Source: Ignavibacteriales bacterium (lineage in GTDB: Bacteria; Bacteroidota; Ignavibacteria; Ignavibacteriales; Ignavibacteriaceae). From it: a stretch of DNA of 40,641 bases. Shown piece after piece: positions 34,086-40,641 of this stretch (the first letter of the stretch is position 1; every line of letters starts with the position of its first letter). Location of the stretch: assembly GCA_012517155.1 (NCBI GenBank), contig JAAYVN010000083.1, positions 1 through 40,641 on the forward strand. Reading direction: 5' to 3'. The notes beneath the pieces are model-generated. The model was not told where the DNA came from, made no database searches, and worked only from the letters and a program-made list of their open reading frames with translations. A program made the translations under genes and the position numbers.

Positions 34086-34544
34086 TTATCCTTTGAGTTC
34101 AACTATCATTTCTATTTCAACCGCAGCTCCCTTGGGTAGTTCAGCTACTCCCACCGCACTTCTTGTATGCTTCCCGGCCTCTCCAAATATCTTACCTATT
34201 AATTCGGATGCCCCGTTCGCTACTTCAGGCTGATTTACAAATCCTTCCGCACTTGCTACAAATACAACAAGTTTTACTACCCTGCTGATTTTATCCAGAT
34301 CTTCAATAACTGACTTTACCGCTGCAAGGCAATTCAGTGCGCAAATTTCAGCCGCTTTTTTCCCTTCATCTTCACTAAGCTCCTTCCCGAGTTTACCTTT
34401 GTACATTATTGCTCCATCTACTACGGGTACTTGCCCTGAGGTCATAACAAGATTGCCTACTTTTAAAGCCGGTGTATAAGCTGCCAGTGGTTTTGCAACT
34501 TGCGGAAGTTTTATTCCTAATTCAAGCAATTTTTCTTCTGTCAT
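34086..34544 (-). CDS. RidA family enamine/imine deaminase (long subgroup)
   Basis: RidA proteins hydrolyse reactive enamine and imine intermediates released by PLP enzymes. The 152-aa chain belongs to the longer subgroup with [15 protein letters not shown] at the N terminus, [42 protein letters not shown] and the conserved arginine in [20 protein letters not shown]. It is cytoplasmic. An AAAGGA ribosome site precedes the ATG. It is the first gene of the minus-strand run into the membrane acyltransferase and ruvB, and diverges from mazG across 109 bases. I could not find a clear promoter match there. Confidence 0.92.
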   Translation of the reverse strand: MTEEKLLELGIKLPQVAKPLAAYTPALKVGNLVMTSGQVPVVDGAIMYKGKLGKELSEDEGKKAAEICALNCLAAVKSVIEDLDKISRVVKLVVFVASAEGFVNQPEVANGASELIGKIFGEAGKHTRSAVGVAELPKGAAVEIEMIVELKG

Positions 34545-34653
34545 TATTAATCCTTTTCTTTATTTGTTTTTTTGTTTAAGTTAAATACCATAATTAAAAA
34601 TTTTTATCCCTTTTTACTGGGGTATTATTCCTTCATTTCTTAGGAAATAAAAA

Positions 34654-35418
34654 ATGTACGAGTTTAAATTTAATGAATTTGTTGATATTGTAAAAAGATT
34701 ACGCAAAGAATGTCCCTGGGATAGAGCTCAGACTAACGACTCTATTAAAGCCGCTACTATTGAGGAGGCACACGAAGTAGTTGAAGCTATTGATAATAAG
34801 GATTTTGAAGAACTGAAAATTGAACTGGGAGATCTCCTTCTACACGTCGTTTTTCACTCTGTTATCGCAGAACAGGACGGTAAATTCAATCTTTCCGAAG
34901 TTATCGCCTCAATTCAGGAAAAGCTTATCCGGCGCCACCCTCACGTCTTTGGGGAAACCAAAATAGATAACCCCGATGATGTTAAGAAAAATTGGGAACA
35001 TATAAAACTTTCTGAGGGACGAAAGTCCGTTCTGGAAGGGGTCCCAAAATCCCTTCCCGCTCTTTATCGTGCTTTCCGACTTCAGGAAAAGGCTTCGAAA
35101 GTTGGATTTGATTGGAATGATAAAGCCCCGGTTTGGCAAAAAGTCGTTGAGGAAATGAACGAACTGCATACTGCAGAAAAAAAAGAATCACCTGAAAAGG
35201 TAATGGAGGAAATGGGTGATCTCTTGTTCGCCCTCGTTAATTATGCTCGTTTTATTAAAATCAATCCCGAAGAGGCTCTCTCAAAAGCTAATTCAAAATT
35301 CCAGCGCAGGTTTAATTACATTGAACAAAAATATTCGGAAATGAATAAAAGCATTACCGAATCCTCTCTGGAAGAACTCGATAAATACTGGGAAGAAGGC
35401 AAAAAACTCGAAAAATAA
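34654..35418 (+). CDS. mazG: Nucleoside triphosphate pyrophosphohydrolase MazG
   Basis: Hydrolyses NTPs or dNTPs to the monophosphate and pyrophosphate, cleaning the pool of altered nucleotides. The 254-aa protein has two MazG domains: the N-terminal one with KECPWDRAQTNDSIKA, EEAHEVVEAID and ELGDLLLHVVFHS, and the C-terminal one with GFDWNDKAPVWQKVVEEMNE and EEMGDLLFALVNYARF. The acidic EExxE and E-x-x-D residues that hold magnesium are present in both. The start follows TTAGGAAAT. The gene is alone on the plus strand, facing tetR. Confidence 0.95.
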   Translation: MYEFKFNEFVDIVKRLRKECPWDRAQTNDSIKAATIEEAHEVVEAIDNKDFEELKIELGDLLLHVVFHSVIAEQDGKFNLSEVIASIQEKLIRRHPHVFGETKIDNPDDVKKNWEHIKLSEGRKSVLEGVPKSLPALYRAFRLQEKASKVGFDWNDKAPVWQKVVEEMNELHTAEKKESPEKVMEEMGDLLFALVNYARFIKINPEEALSKANSKFQRRFNYIEQKYSEMNKSITESSLEELDKYWEEGKKLEK

Positions 35419-35443
35419 TCTGTATCTCCCCTGTCAGATTATT
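35414..35443. terminator. Possible shared terminator of mazG and tetR
   Basis: A perfect 9-bp inverted repeat, AATAATCTG (35414-35422) and CAGATTATT (35435-35443), with a 12-base loop, overlaps the mazG stop codon. On the minus strand, where tetR ends at 35503, it is followed by TTTTTCGAG; the plus-strand T tract is poor. The stem is AT-rich and the loop large, so strength is uncertain. Confidence 0.45.
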
Positions 35444-35502
35444 CTTGTTCAATGTCCCATTGTCCCTTTGGGTAAACCGGAACTCTGACTTGCATTATTT
35501 GC

Positions 35503-36105
35503 TTACTGTCTCAGAATTCCCCTTATCACTGCGTCACACATTGCCGTAAATTCCTGATAACTTGCCGGTTGGCGCCTGTTATTATAAAACAACAATAATC
35601 CCATAACTGCGTACCTCAGTTCATTCCGCTTACTCTCAGCAACCTCTTTCTTCAGTATTTTTTTCGTTTTGCAGTATTCCCACTCACTTGAGGTAAGCCT
35701 GTCCAGAAAATTATAGATCATCTCAAGCGTGTTGCTGTTGTTCGACATCTGATTGACCCGCTCAACAAAAAATAATTCGAAAATTCCCGGGTACTGAACA
35801 AAATATTTAATATACCCCTTCGCTATTTGCTCAATTGCAGGTAACCCCCTTACATCATCCTTGATTTCTGCTAACACAAAGTCCACACATTCATCCTGAA
35901 AATCCTTTACGCACTCAAAAACCAGTGTCTGAACATCCTTAAAATAGTTGTAAAGTGTCGCATAAGAATACCCCGCTCTTTCAGCAATGCTTCTCACACT
36001 CAGACTCTTCAACCCCTCTCCCTTTAACATATCCTTCGTTGCCTGAATAAAATATCCCCTTACCCGTTGTTCTTGAATCTCTTTTTTGTCCACTTTTTGC
36101 TCCAT
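35503..36105 (-). CDS. TetR family transcriptional regulator
   Basis: The 200-aa protein has an N-terminal TetR helix-turn-helix (LSVRSIAERAGYSYATLYNY, near residues 35-54) and a helical C-terminal ligand domain (about 70-200) with no recognisable ligand type. A longer reading from TTG 36111 adds two residues only; ATG 36105 is preferred. Two palindromes directly upstream (36123-36158) suit self-regulation. No efflux pump or fatty-acid gene adjoins it: mazG converges on it and the glycoside hydrolase lies behind it, so its targets other than itself are not evident here. Confidence 0.88.
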   Translation of the reverse strand: MEQKVDKKEIQEQRVRGYFIQATKDMLKGEGLKSLSVRSIAERAGYSYATLYNYFKDVQTLVFECVKDFQDECVDFVLAEIKDDVRGLPAIEQIAKGYIKYFVQYPGIFELFFVERVNQMSNNSNTLEMIYNFLDRLTSSEWEYCKTKKILKKEVAESKRNELRYAVMGLLLFYNNRRQPASYQEFTAMCDAVIRGILRQ

Positions 36106-36108
36106 TAA

Positions 36109-36158
36109 CAAAATTAAATAAAATTAACATTGTTAATGTTAATTAATGCGCATTAATT
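36109..36158 (-). promoter_or_regulatory. tetR promoter region with two adjoining palindromes
   Basis: ATTAACATT-GTT-AATGTTAAT (36123-36143) is a perfect 9-bp inverted repeat. AATTAATGCGCATTAATT (36141-36158) is a perfect 18-bp palindrome; the two share three bases and their centres are 16.5 bp apart. On the minus strand TAATTTTG (36116-36109) matches a -7 box, which would place transcription start at or next to the ATG. Dimer or paired-dimer TetR operators have this size. Confidence 0.6.
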
Positions 36159-36182
36159 CTGCAAATTAAATTTCCTTTTTTT

Positions 36183-37502
36183 TTACTCTTTGTATTTTAA
36201 TTCCTTCATCCCCCTCTCAAGGTAATCCCACCAACCGTGGTTTATCAAATGAACAATGTCAAATATCATCAGTCCATCTGTGCTCTTTAAACACATGTTC
36301 ACCGCTTTCGTAAATTGCTCTCCGTTGGGGAAATATTGCTCAACATATAACCCCCCTATTACCGGCAGCACCCCCATTATCACTTCCTTAGCAATTTCTG
36401 CCGACCCTTCAACCGAATACCACGGCTCTTTTATTTTCCCCAGTCCCGCCTCTCCGCTCTTAACCTGCTTATCGTTCAACTCAGCTACTTCCTCTTTTGT
36501 AACTTCATAAAAGTAACATCCGGTAGTATAAAGATCCAGCAACTCCGCATATCCTTGCACCTTGTAATCCTGCGTAGCCCAGTCATATTTTACTGAAGGA
36601 TCATAATTTCTGCTTGCCCAGTTAACCCCCAACTCATAATAAAGTGGATACCATGCACCTGTATATACCCCCAGCTTTATTTTTGGATTTGTCTGTTTTA
36701 TCACTATTCGCACATCCTCTAGAAATAACTTGATTATATAAGCCCGCCATTCAAGCCACTCCTTAAAGTACTCCCCTCTCTTCAATTCCCGCTTTTCCCC
36801 CTTTCCCTCCCACTTATATATATCCTCCGGATAATTCTTTAATTCTTTCCAATGGATGCTTCTGAGATAAGCGTCAAACGAATCCTTTGAAATATCACTG
36901 AAATCCGCCTCAATTCCGTCGAACCTCATCCTGTCAAGTATAACCCCGTCAAGTTCCGGATATAATCTCACTACTTCCTCAACAATGGAGGACTCATAAA
37001 ACCGCACAAGATAGCTCACAGGATTCAGCATCGCGGAATATTTATGCTTCAGTTTTGTTATCTCCACCATTCCGGAATCTGTATAATTTATTGACTGCCA
37101 GTCCTTTTTATCCTCCTCGCTATATACAATTCCCCTGTCCATATAATTATGCCCCCCGACAAAAATATTTAACGAAGCGTGAACCCGCATTCCCCGTTTA
37201 TGCCCCTCCCGTATAAATGTCCCTAAAAAATCAAAATCCGGACGCGTGAATCCATCCCATTCTTTCATCACCGGAGCAATCTCGCTCTTATACAACACCT
37301 CTCCCGTAATTGGTTTCACATCAACAACAATATCCGTAAACCCAAGCATTTCCACTTTATCCAGGTAATAAAGAATCGAGTCCATATAACTAAACCGCTT
37401 GAAATTCGCAGTTGCATCAAACCACATCAGCTTCTGTTTCTCCTGAGCGAATCCACTAGCTGTTAAGATGACCATAACAAAAAACATAATTAACTTTTTC
37501 AT
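36183..37502 (-). CDS. Secreted glycoside hydrolase-like protein (GHL10/alpha-amylase superfamily)
   Basis: From ATG 37502 the protein is 439 aa with a signal peptide (MKKLIMFFVMVILTASGFAQ). A TIM-barrel-like domain follows: LGFTDIVVDVKPITGEVLYK, GTFIREGHKRGMRVHASLNI, LDGVILDRMRFDGIEADFSD (acidic residues where catalytic ones are expected) and KLGVYTGAWYPLYYE. It resembles Bacteroidota proteins annotated as alpha-amylase or family 10-like hydrolases, whose substrates are mostly unknown. The in-frame TTG at 37529 lies within the predicted promoter and is unlikely. It is probably monocistronic and ends 24 bases before the tetR palindromes. No carbohydrate-uptake genes (SusCD) adjoin it. Confidence 0.75.
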   Translation of the reverse strand: MKKLIMFFVMVILTASGFAQEKQKLMWFDATANFKRFSYMDSILYYLDKVEMLGFTDIVVDVKPITGEVLYKSEIAPVMKEWDGFTRPDFDFLGTFIREGHKRGMRVHASLNIFVGGHNYMDRGIVYSEEDKKDWQSINYTDSGMVEITKLKHKYSAMLNPVSYLVRFYESSIVEEVVRLYPELDGVILDRMRFDGIEADFSDISKDSFDAYLRSIHWKELKNYPEDIYKWEGKGEKRELKRGEYFKEWLEWRAYIIKLFLEDVRIVIKQTNPKIKLGVYTGAWYPLYYELGVNWASRNYDPSVKYDWATQDYKVQGYAELLDLYTTGCYFYEVTKEEVAELNDKQVKSGEAGLGKIKEPWYSVEGSAEIAKEVIMGVLPVIGGLYVEQYFPNGEQFTKAVNMCLKSTDGLMIFDIVHLINHGWWDYLERGMKELKYKE

Positions 37503-37526
37503 AAATCCACTTTCAAATTTGACATC

Positions 37527-37556
37527 CAAAATTACTAAAAATTCCAGATTCTCAAA
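37527..37556 (-). promoter_or_regulatory. Predicted -33/-7 promoter of the glycoside hydrolase gene
   Basis: Minus strand: TTTG (37556-37553), an 18-base spacer, then TAATTTTG (37534-37527), a perfect -7 match. The box ends 24 bases before ATG 37502, which supports that start. Confidence 0.5.
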
Positions 37557-37728
37557 GATTTAAACCCCCTGCTTCTTTTCCCTCTCATCTCTCCGTATAC
37601 TGGTAATTATTTGACAATTTATGACACCGAAACCCGATATCCAACCCCTCAGCATTTCCATTATCCATCCCCCGACTCGATTTTGGTCCGGGCTCCGAAA
37701 CCGACTCCCTCCATTCTTCAAAACAGGC

Positions 37729-37772
37729 TATAAATAGGGTATAAATAAGGTACAAATAAGGTATAAACAAGG
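37729..37772 (+). repeat. Four tandem copies of an 11-base unit
   Basis: The units are TATAAATAGGG, TATAAATAAGG, TACAAATAAGG and TATAAACAAGG, back to back with one or two changes each. The 11-base period is close to one DNA turn. The block is a G-containing island in an otherwise C-rich spacer, about 160 bases before the cysS promoter. Confidence 0.85.
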
Positions 37773-37928
37773 TCTTAACTTTACCAGCCACCCTTTCCCG
37801 GCAACCATAAATTATCATAATTTCACCCCTCTCAATCCCTTCCTCCCTCCCCTCTGTCTGTTTTCTGACCTTTCAACTTATCTATCTTTTTACTGGTCAT
37901 CCTCTTCCTGAAGAAGCTTTCGGTAGGT

Positions 37929-37960
37929 TTTGTCTCTTTCCCCCCTTTTCCGTATTTTTA
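37929..37960 (+). promoter_or_regulatory. Predicted -33/-7 promoter of cysS
   Basis: TTTG (37929-37932), a 20-base spacer and TATTTTTA (37953-37960), seven of eight bases of TAnnTTTG. The box ends 28 bases before the cysS ATG. Confidence 0.45.
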
Positions 37961-37988
37961 CACATTAATTTTTAACATAAAGAAAAAA

Positions 37989-39398
37989 ATGTTGGTTATC
38001 CAAAACACCCTATCAGGCAAAAAAGAAGAATTCAAACCAATTAATCCCCCGCACGTCAGCATGTACGTCTGCGGCCCCACGGTTTACGACTACTTCCATA
38101 TTGGCAACGCCCGCTCATTCCTCATCTCCGATATGATCCGCCGTTACCTTGAATATAAAGGCTATAACGTGAAATTCGTTATGAACCTTACTGATGTAGA
38201 CGACAAAATAATCCACAAATCAAAAAAGGAAAACCGTTCTTTCTCTCAAGTCGCCGACACCTTCACTCAGGCTTTCTTCGAAGACATTGAAAAATTAAAA
38301 GTCAAACCGGCTACACTCTATCCCAAAGCAACCGGACACATTTCGGAAATTATCACCCTTATCTCAAATCTTATTGACAATGGTTTTGCCTACAATATTG
38401 ACGGTAATGTGTTCTACAACGTTGCCAGATTCAAAGACTATGGAAAACTTAGCGGCAAGAAGACCGACGAACTCGAAGTCGGTGCCCGCATCGAAATCAA
38501 TAACGAAAAACTCAACCCACTCGATTTCGCACTCTGGAAAAAAGCTAAGGAAGACGAACCATCCTGGAATAGCCCCTGGGGCAAAGGACGCCCGGGCTGG
38601 CATATCGAATGCTCTGCCATGAGTTGCAAACACCTCGGCGATACTTTCGACATCCACGCAGGCGGTAGCGACCTCATCTTCCCTCATCACGAAAACGAAA
38701 TCGCACAAAGCGAAGCCGCCACAGGTAAACCCTTCGTTAACTACTGGATGCACTTCGGCTTCCTTAACATAAATGAAGAAAAAATGTCCAAATCCCTCGG
38801 CAATTTCTTCACCGCACGCGATATACTTGCAAAATATCCTGCCGAGGCAATTCGTATGTTCCTCTTCCAGACTCACTACGCCAGCCCCCTCAACTTCTCC
38901 GAAGAAGCAATTCAGGCTGCACAAAAAGGACTCGAAAAATTCACTAACCTCGTTGACAAAATAAACTCTGAGCTCTCAGCCCCCTCTCAGGCCGCACCAA
39001 TGACGGACTTTGACTTCCCCACTTTCTATTCAGCCTTCGAATCCACAATGGATGACGACTTCAACTCCCCCAAGGCAATTGCAGTCCTCTTCGACTTCAT
39101 TAAGGAAGTAAACAGGAAAATTACCGAATCCCCTTCCCTCAACTCCGGATTTTATCTGAAAACCAAAGAATTTCTGGAGAAGACAGCCATTGGAGTCTTT
39201 GGCATAACCTCCTTCGAAAAAGAAGTTCCCGCCTCTTCCGGTATCGAGGATAAGTTAATAGAACTCCTCCTCTCAATTCGCGCCACTGCAAAGAAAGAAA
39301 AAAACTTCACACTCGCAGATCAGATAAGAGATGAACTTCTGAATCTTGGCGTTGCAATCCGTGATACTAAAGACAAAACTCTCTTCAAAAAGGTTTAA
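37989..39398 (+). CDS. cysS: Cysteinyl-tRNA synthetase
   Basis: Charges tRNA-Cys with cysteine. The 469-aa class I enzyme has YVCGPTVYDYFHIGNARS (zinc Cys and HIGH-type motif), the second zinc-binding segment ECSAMSCKHLG then DLIFPHHENEIAQSEA, and the KMSKS loop (EEKMSKSLGNF). The helical anticodon-binding part is at the C terminus. Its third codon positions are clearly richer in C than those of hemH or the FG-GAP gene, also on the plus strand. The stop TAA shares its last A with the ATG of the next gene (TAATG, 39396-39400). A predicted promoter lies at 37929-37960. Confidence 0.97.
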   Translation: MLVIQNTLSGKKEEFKPINPPHVSMYVCGPTVYDYFHIGNARSFLISDMIRRYLEYKGYNVKFVMNLTDVDDKIIHKSKKENRSFSQVADTFTQAFFEDIEKLKVKPATLYPKATGHISEIITLISNLIDNGFAYNIDGNVFYNVARFKDYGKLSGKKTDELEVGARIEINNEKLNPLDFALWKKAKEDEPSWNSPWGKGRPGWHIECSAMSCKHLGDTFDIHAGGSDLIFPHHENEIAQSEAATGKPFVNYWMHFGFLNINEEKMSKSLGNFFTARDILAKYPAEAIRMFLFQTHYASPLNFSEEAIQAAQKGLEKFTNLVDKINSELSAPSQAAPMTDFDFPTFYSAFESTMDDDFNSPKAIAVLFDFIKEVNRKITESPSLNSGFYLKTKEFLEKTAIGVFGITSFEKEVPASSGIEDKLIELLLSIRATAKKEKNFTLADQIRDELLNLGVAIRDTKDKTLFKKV

Positions 39399-40069
39399 TG
39401 CATTTCGAACTTACCGTCGGTGACCGGATCCACAAATGTCCCGTCAGAATAAGCGCCAAAGCTCGTTATCTTCAGATCCGCTTCATTCCCGATAAAGGTT
39501 TGGAACTCGTTCTCCCCCGTTTCGCTTCTTATGCCGATGCCGAAAAATTTCTGAAGAAAAATATCGACTGGGTCGAAAAGAAATTAAAATCCGCAAATCA
39601 CCCTCGCGATATTCATAGCCACTTTCTCTTCCTCGGCAAACAGTTTTCAATCAAAACAACCGTCACTCCTAAAGGTCACAGCTCATACAAATTTACAGAA
39701 GACTCCCTTGAAATCTCTCATCCCGAACCCGCAAGAATCAATTATTCCAAACTCTTCGACCTCATATACAAAATTGAAGGAAAAAAACTCCTCCCCCTCA
39801 TCACCCGCGAAATTGCCTCGGAATTCGGTTTCACTCCAAACAGAATTACCGTCCGCGGTCAGTCCTCCCGCTGGGGAAGCTGCTCCCGCAAAGGAAACAT
39901 AAACCTCAACTTCCGCATGATGAAATTCAGAAGAGAATTAATTAATTACATAATCATACACGAACTCTGTCATCTTCGCCACTTCGATCATTCCAAAGCC
40001 TTCTGGACCGAAGTCTCCAAACACTCCCCAAACTACAAACTCCTCAAAAAAGAAATAAAAAACTTCTGA
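39398..40069 (+). CDS. YgjP-like zinc metallopeptidase domain protein (DUF45/M48-like)
   Basis: The 223-aa protein has the zinc motif HELCH (in IIIHELCHLRHFDHSKAFW) near residue 187, preceded by RWGSCSRKGNINLNFRMM, the hallmark of the YgjP/DUF45 family. The N-terminal half is a beta-rich domain (KARYLQIRFIPDKGLELVLP) typical of the family. There is no signal peptide or membrane segment, so it is cytoplasmic. Family members are putative proteases related to SprT/WLM; their substrates are mostly unknown. It is translationally coupled to cysS by a one-base overlap and shares its C-rich codon use. No clear terminator follows. Confidence 0.9.
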   Translation: MHFELTVGDRIHKCPVRISAKARYLQIRFIPDKGLELVLPRFASYADAEKFLKKNIDWVEKKLKSANHPRDIHSHFLFLGKQFSIKTTVTPKGHSSYKFTEDSLEISHPEPARINYSKLFDLIYKIEGKKLLPLITREIASEFGFTPNRITVRGQSSRWGSCSRKGNINLNFRMMKFRRELINYIIIHELCHLRHFDHSKAFWTEVSKHSPNYKLLKKEIKNF

Positions 40070-40118
40070 TTCCCAATCTATTCCTTCTCCGCCTTGTACT
40101 ATCCCGCTCAACCCATTC

Positions 40119-40146
40119 AATTTACCATTAACAATTTACCATTAAC
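40119..40146. repeat. Two tandem copies of a 14-base unit
   Basis: AATTTACCATTAAC occurs at 40119-40132 and again at 40133-40146, followed by AATTA, the start of a third copy with a mismatch. Confidence 0.85.
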
Positions 40147-40175
40147 AATTATATTTATTTCCTTCCCCGTTATAA

Positions 40176-40197
40176 ACGTTACGGACGTTACGAACGA
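40176..40197. repeat. Two and a half tandem copies of a 9-base unit
   Basis: ACGTTACGG (40176-40184) and ACGTTACGA (40185-40193) are followed by ACGA. ACGT is self-complementary, so each copy also holds a small palindrome. Confidence 0.75.
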
Positions 40198-40437
40198 AAC
40201 TACTCCCGGTGTGGTCAGATAATCTTCTTAATTATTTTGTTATTGCATTTGAAATTAATATTTTGTACAATTACTTCTGATTTTTCATTATTATGGTGAA
40301 ATGCCTTATGCAACAAATTCTTTTCAATTCCAGAATTTATTTGGGAGGAAAGTATTATGTGACATCTCTGAATTCCATATCTCTCCATTTGATAATTATA
40401 TCTAAACCAATCGAACAACTAAAACAATGATAATCCT

Positions 40438-40641
40438 ATGAAAATACTAATAATTATAATATTATTTATCCGGTTGTTTTTTGCTGAGTATGTGAATGCG
40501 CAGAGCCAAAATCATATATATTATTTCAATCATCACTGGCGTACTATTGGAGTTGGTTACGGCTATAATATTGAGAAAGCTGATATGAACCGTGACGGCA
40601 AAGATGATATAATAGTCGGGAATTATAATGACACTTACCTG
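40438..40641 (+). CDS. Start of a secreted FG-GAP/VCBS-type protein, 3' end cut off
   Basis: The 68 visible codons run off the right edge. They encode a signal peptide (MKILIIIILFIRLFFAEYVN, cut near AQS) and the first calcium-loop repeat, KADMNRDGKDDIIVGNYND, which matches the FG-GAP/VCBS pattern DxNxDGxxDxxxG. It is probably another exported beta-propeller protein like the one at 17328-19343. Whether it carries a T9SS sorting domain cannot be seen. The ATG lacks a strong ribosome site. Confidence 0.7.
   Translation, partial: MKILIIIILFIRLFFAEYVNAQSQNHIYYFNHHWRTIGVGYGYNIEKADMNRDGKDDIIVGNYNDTYL

Larger units (their letters stand above)
37503..37988. other. Divergent spacer between hydrolase and cysS, strongly C-rich on the plus strand
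   Basis: No gene is supported in these 486 bases. A hand count over 37531-37988 gives about 133 C to 50 G on the plus strand, mostly in pyrimidine runs (for example 37831-37857). It holds a promoter for each flanking gene and a four-copy 11-base tandem repeat. A 77-codon minus-strand open frame (37585-37818) crosses the repeats and has no gene character. Confidence 0.7.
40070..40437. other. Intergenic region with short tandem repeats, no gene supported
   Basis: These 368 bases begin pyrimidine-rich and turn AT-rich after about 40215. They hold two short tandem repeats (40119-40146 and 40176-40197). A 67-codon minus-strand open frame (40215-40418) would need a TTG start and lacks firm support. 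I could not place a convincing promoter for the gene at 40438. Confidence 0.55.

Noticed and set aside
37585-37818. 77-codon minus-strand open frame in the cysS spacer
   Set aside because: It runs through the 11-base tandem repeats, lacks a ribosome site and has no recognisable domain.
37831-37980. Pyrimidine-rich tract considered as a small RNA or coding leader of cysS
   Set aside because: No stable hairpin, T-box element or open frame is visible; the composition bias alone explains it.
38364-38924. 186-codon open frame antisense to cysS
   Set aside because: It lies wholly within the conserved cysS gene; its length results from C-rich codon use on the plus strand.
40215-40418. 67-codon minus-strand open frame with faint likeness to the N terminus of condensation/acyltransferase domains
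   Set aside because: It needs a TTG start, is very short, and the likeness is too weak to call even a gene remnant; a profile search would decide.
1-40641. CRISPR arrays, insertion sequences, prophage, toxin-antitoxin or restriction systems
   Set aside because: No spaced direct repeats, transposase, integrase, phage structural, toxin-antitoxin or restriction-modification genes were recognised on either strand.

Overview
The window looks like chromosome from a Bacteroidota/Chlorobiota-type bacterium, most likely the Ignavibacteria branch. Three complete secreted proteins end in the C-terminal sorting domain of the type IX secretion system (T9SS) with an NYPNPFN signature. A PorQ-like T9SS outer-membrane protein is encoded. 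Shine-Dalgarno sites are often weak. Several genes are preceded by the -33/-7 promoter typical of this phylum (TTTG, about 20 bases, TAnnTTTG). Lpt and Kdo genes show a Gram-negative envelope. Base composition is moderately AT-rich. I see no rRNA, tRNA, insertion sequence, prophage or CRISPR array.

Layout. 1-4.5 kb: a truncated secreted 5'-nucleotidase on the minus strand, then ferrochelatase (hemH) and porQ on the plus strand. porQ meets a TPR-protein gene tail to tail. 4.5-12 kb, minus strand: glyS followed by the TPR gene, and a five-gene operon lepA-lepB-S8 protease (T9SS cargo)-O-methyltransferase-unknown 143-aa protein. 12-19.4 kb: a kelch-type T9SS cargo gene (+); a minus-strand set of alpha/beta hydrolase, M24 aminopeptidase and metallophosphatase; then a plus-strand pair in which a small thiamine-binding-type protein is coupled to a large FG-GAP/VCBS T9SS cargo. 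19.4-24.5 kb, minus strand: a molybdenum hydroxylase operon (xdhA-xdhB-small membrane protein-xdhC) with 4-base overlaps throughout. 24.6-27.3 kb: an S9 peptidase with an extra C-terminal domain. 27.4-34.5 kb, minus strand: ridA, an acyltransferase-like membrane protein, ruvB, kdsA, kdsD, lptC, an OstA/LptA-like gene and lptB. 34.6-40.6 kb: mazG (+), a TetR regulator with paired palindromes at its promoter, a GHL10-type glycoside hydrolase, cysS coupled to a YgjP-type metallopeptidase (+), and the start of another secreted FG-GAP protein.

How the genes fit together. The main theme is cell-envelope traffic. Signal peptidase I, Kdo synthesis, Lpt transport, PorQ and several T9SS cargo proteins lie close together with extracellular or periplasmic hydrolases (S8, S9, M24, an esterase, a phosphatase, a 5'-nucleotidase and a glycosidase). 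This suits a heterotroph that degrades peptides and polymers. Most of the rest is housekeeping (glyS, cysS, lepA, ruvB, hemH, mazG, ridA). I find no clear new defence or mobile system. The least explained items are the 143-aa orphan, the Mpv17-like membrane protein inside the xdh operon, the S9 peptidase fusion, the YkoF-like/FG-GAP coupling, the hairpin before hemH, and the repeat-bearing, strongly C-skewed spacer before cysS.
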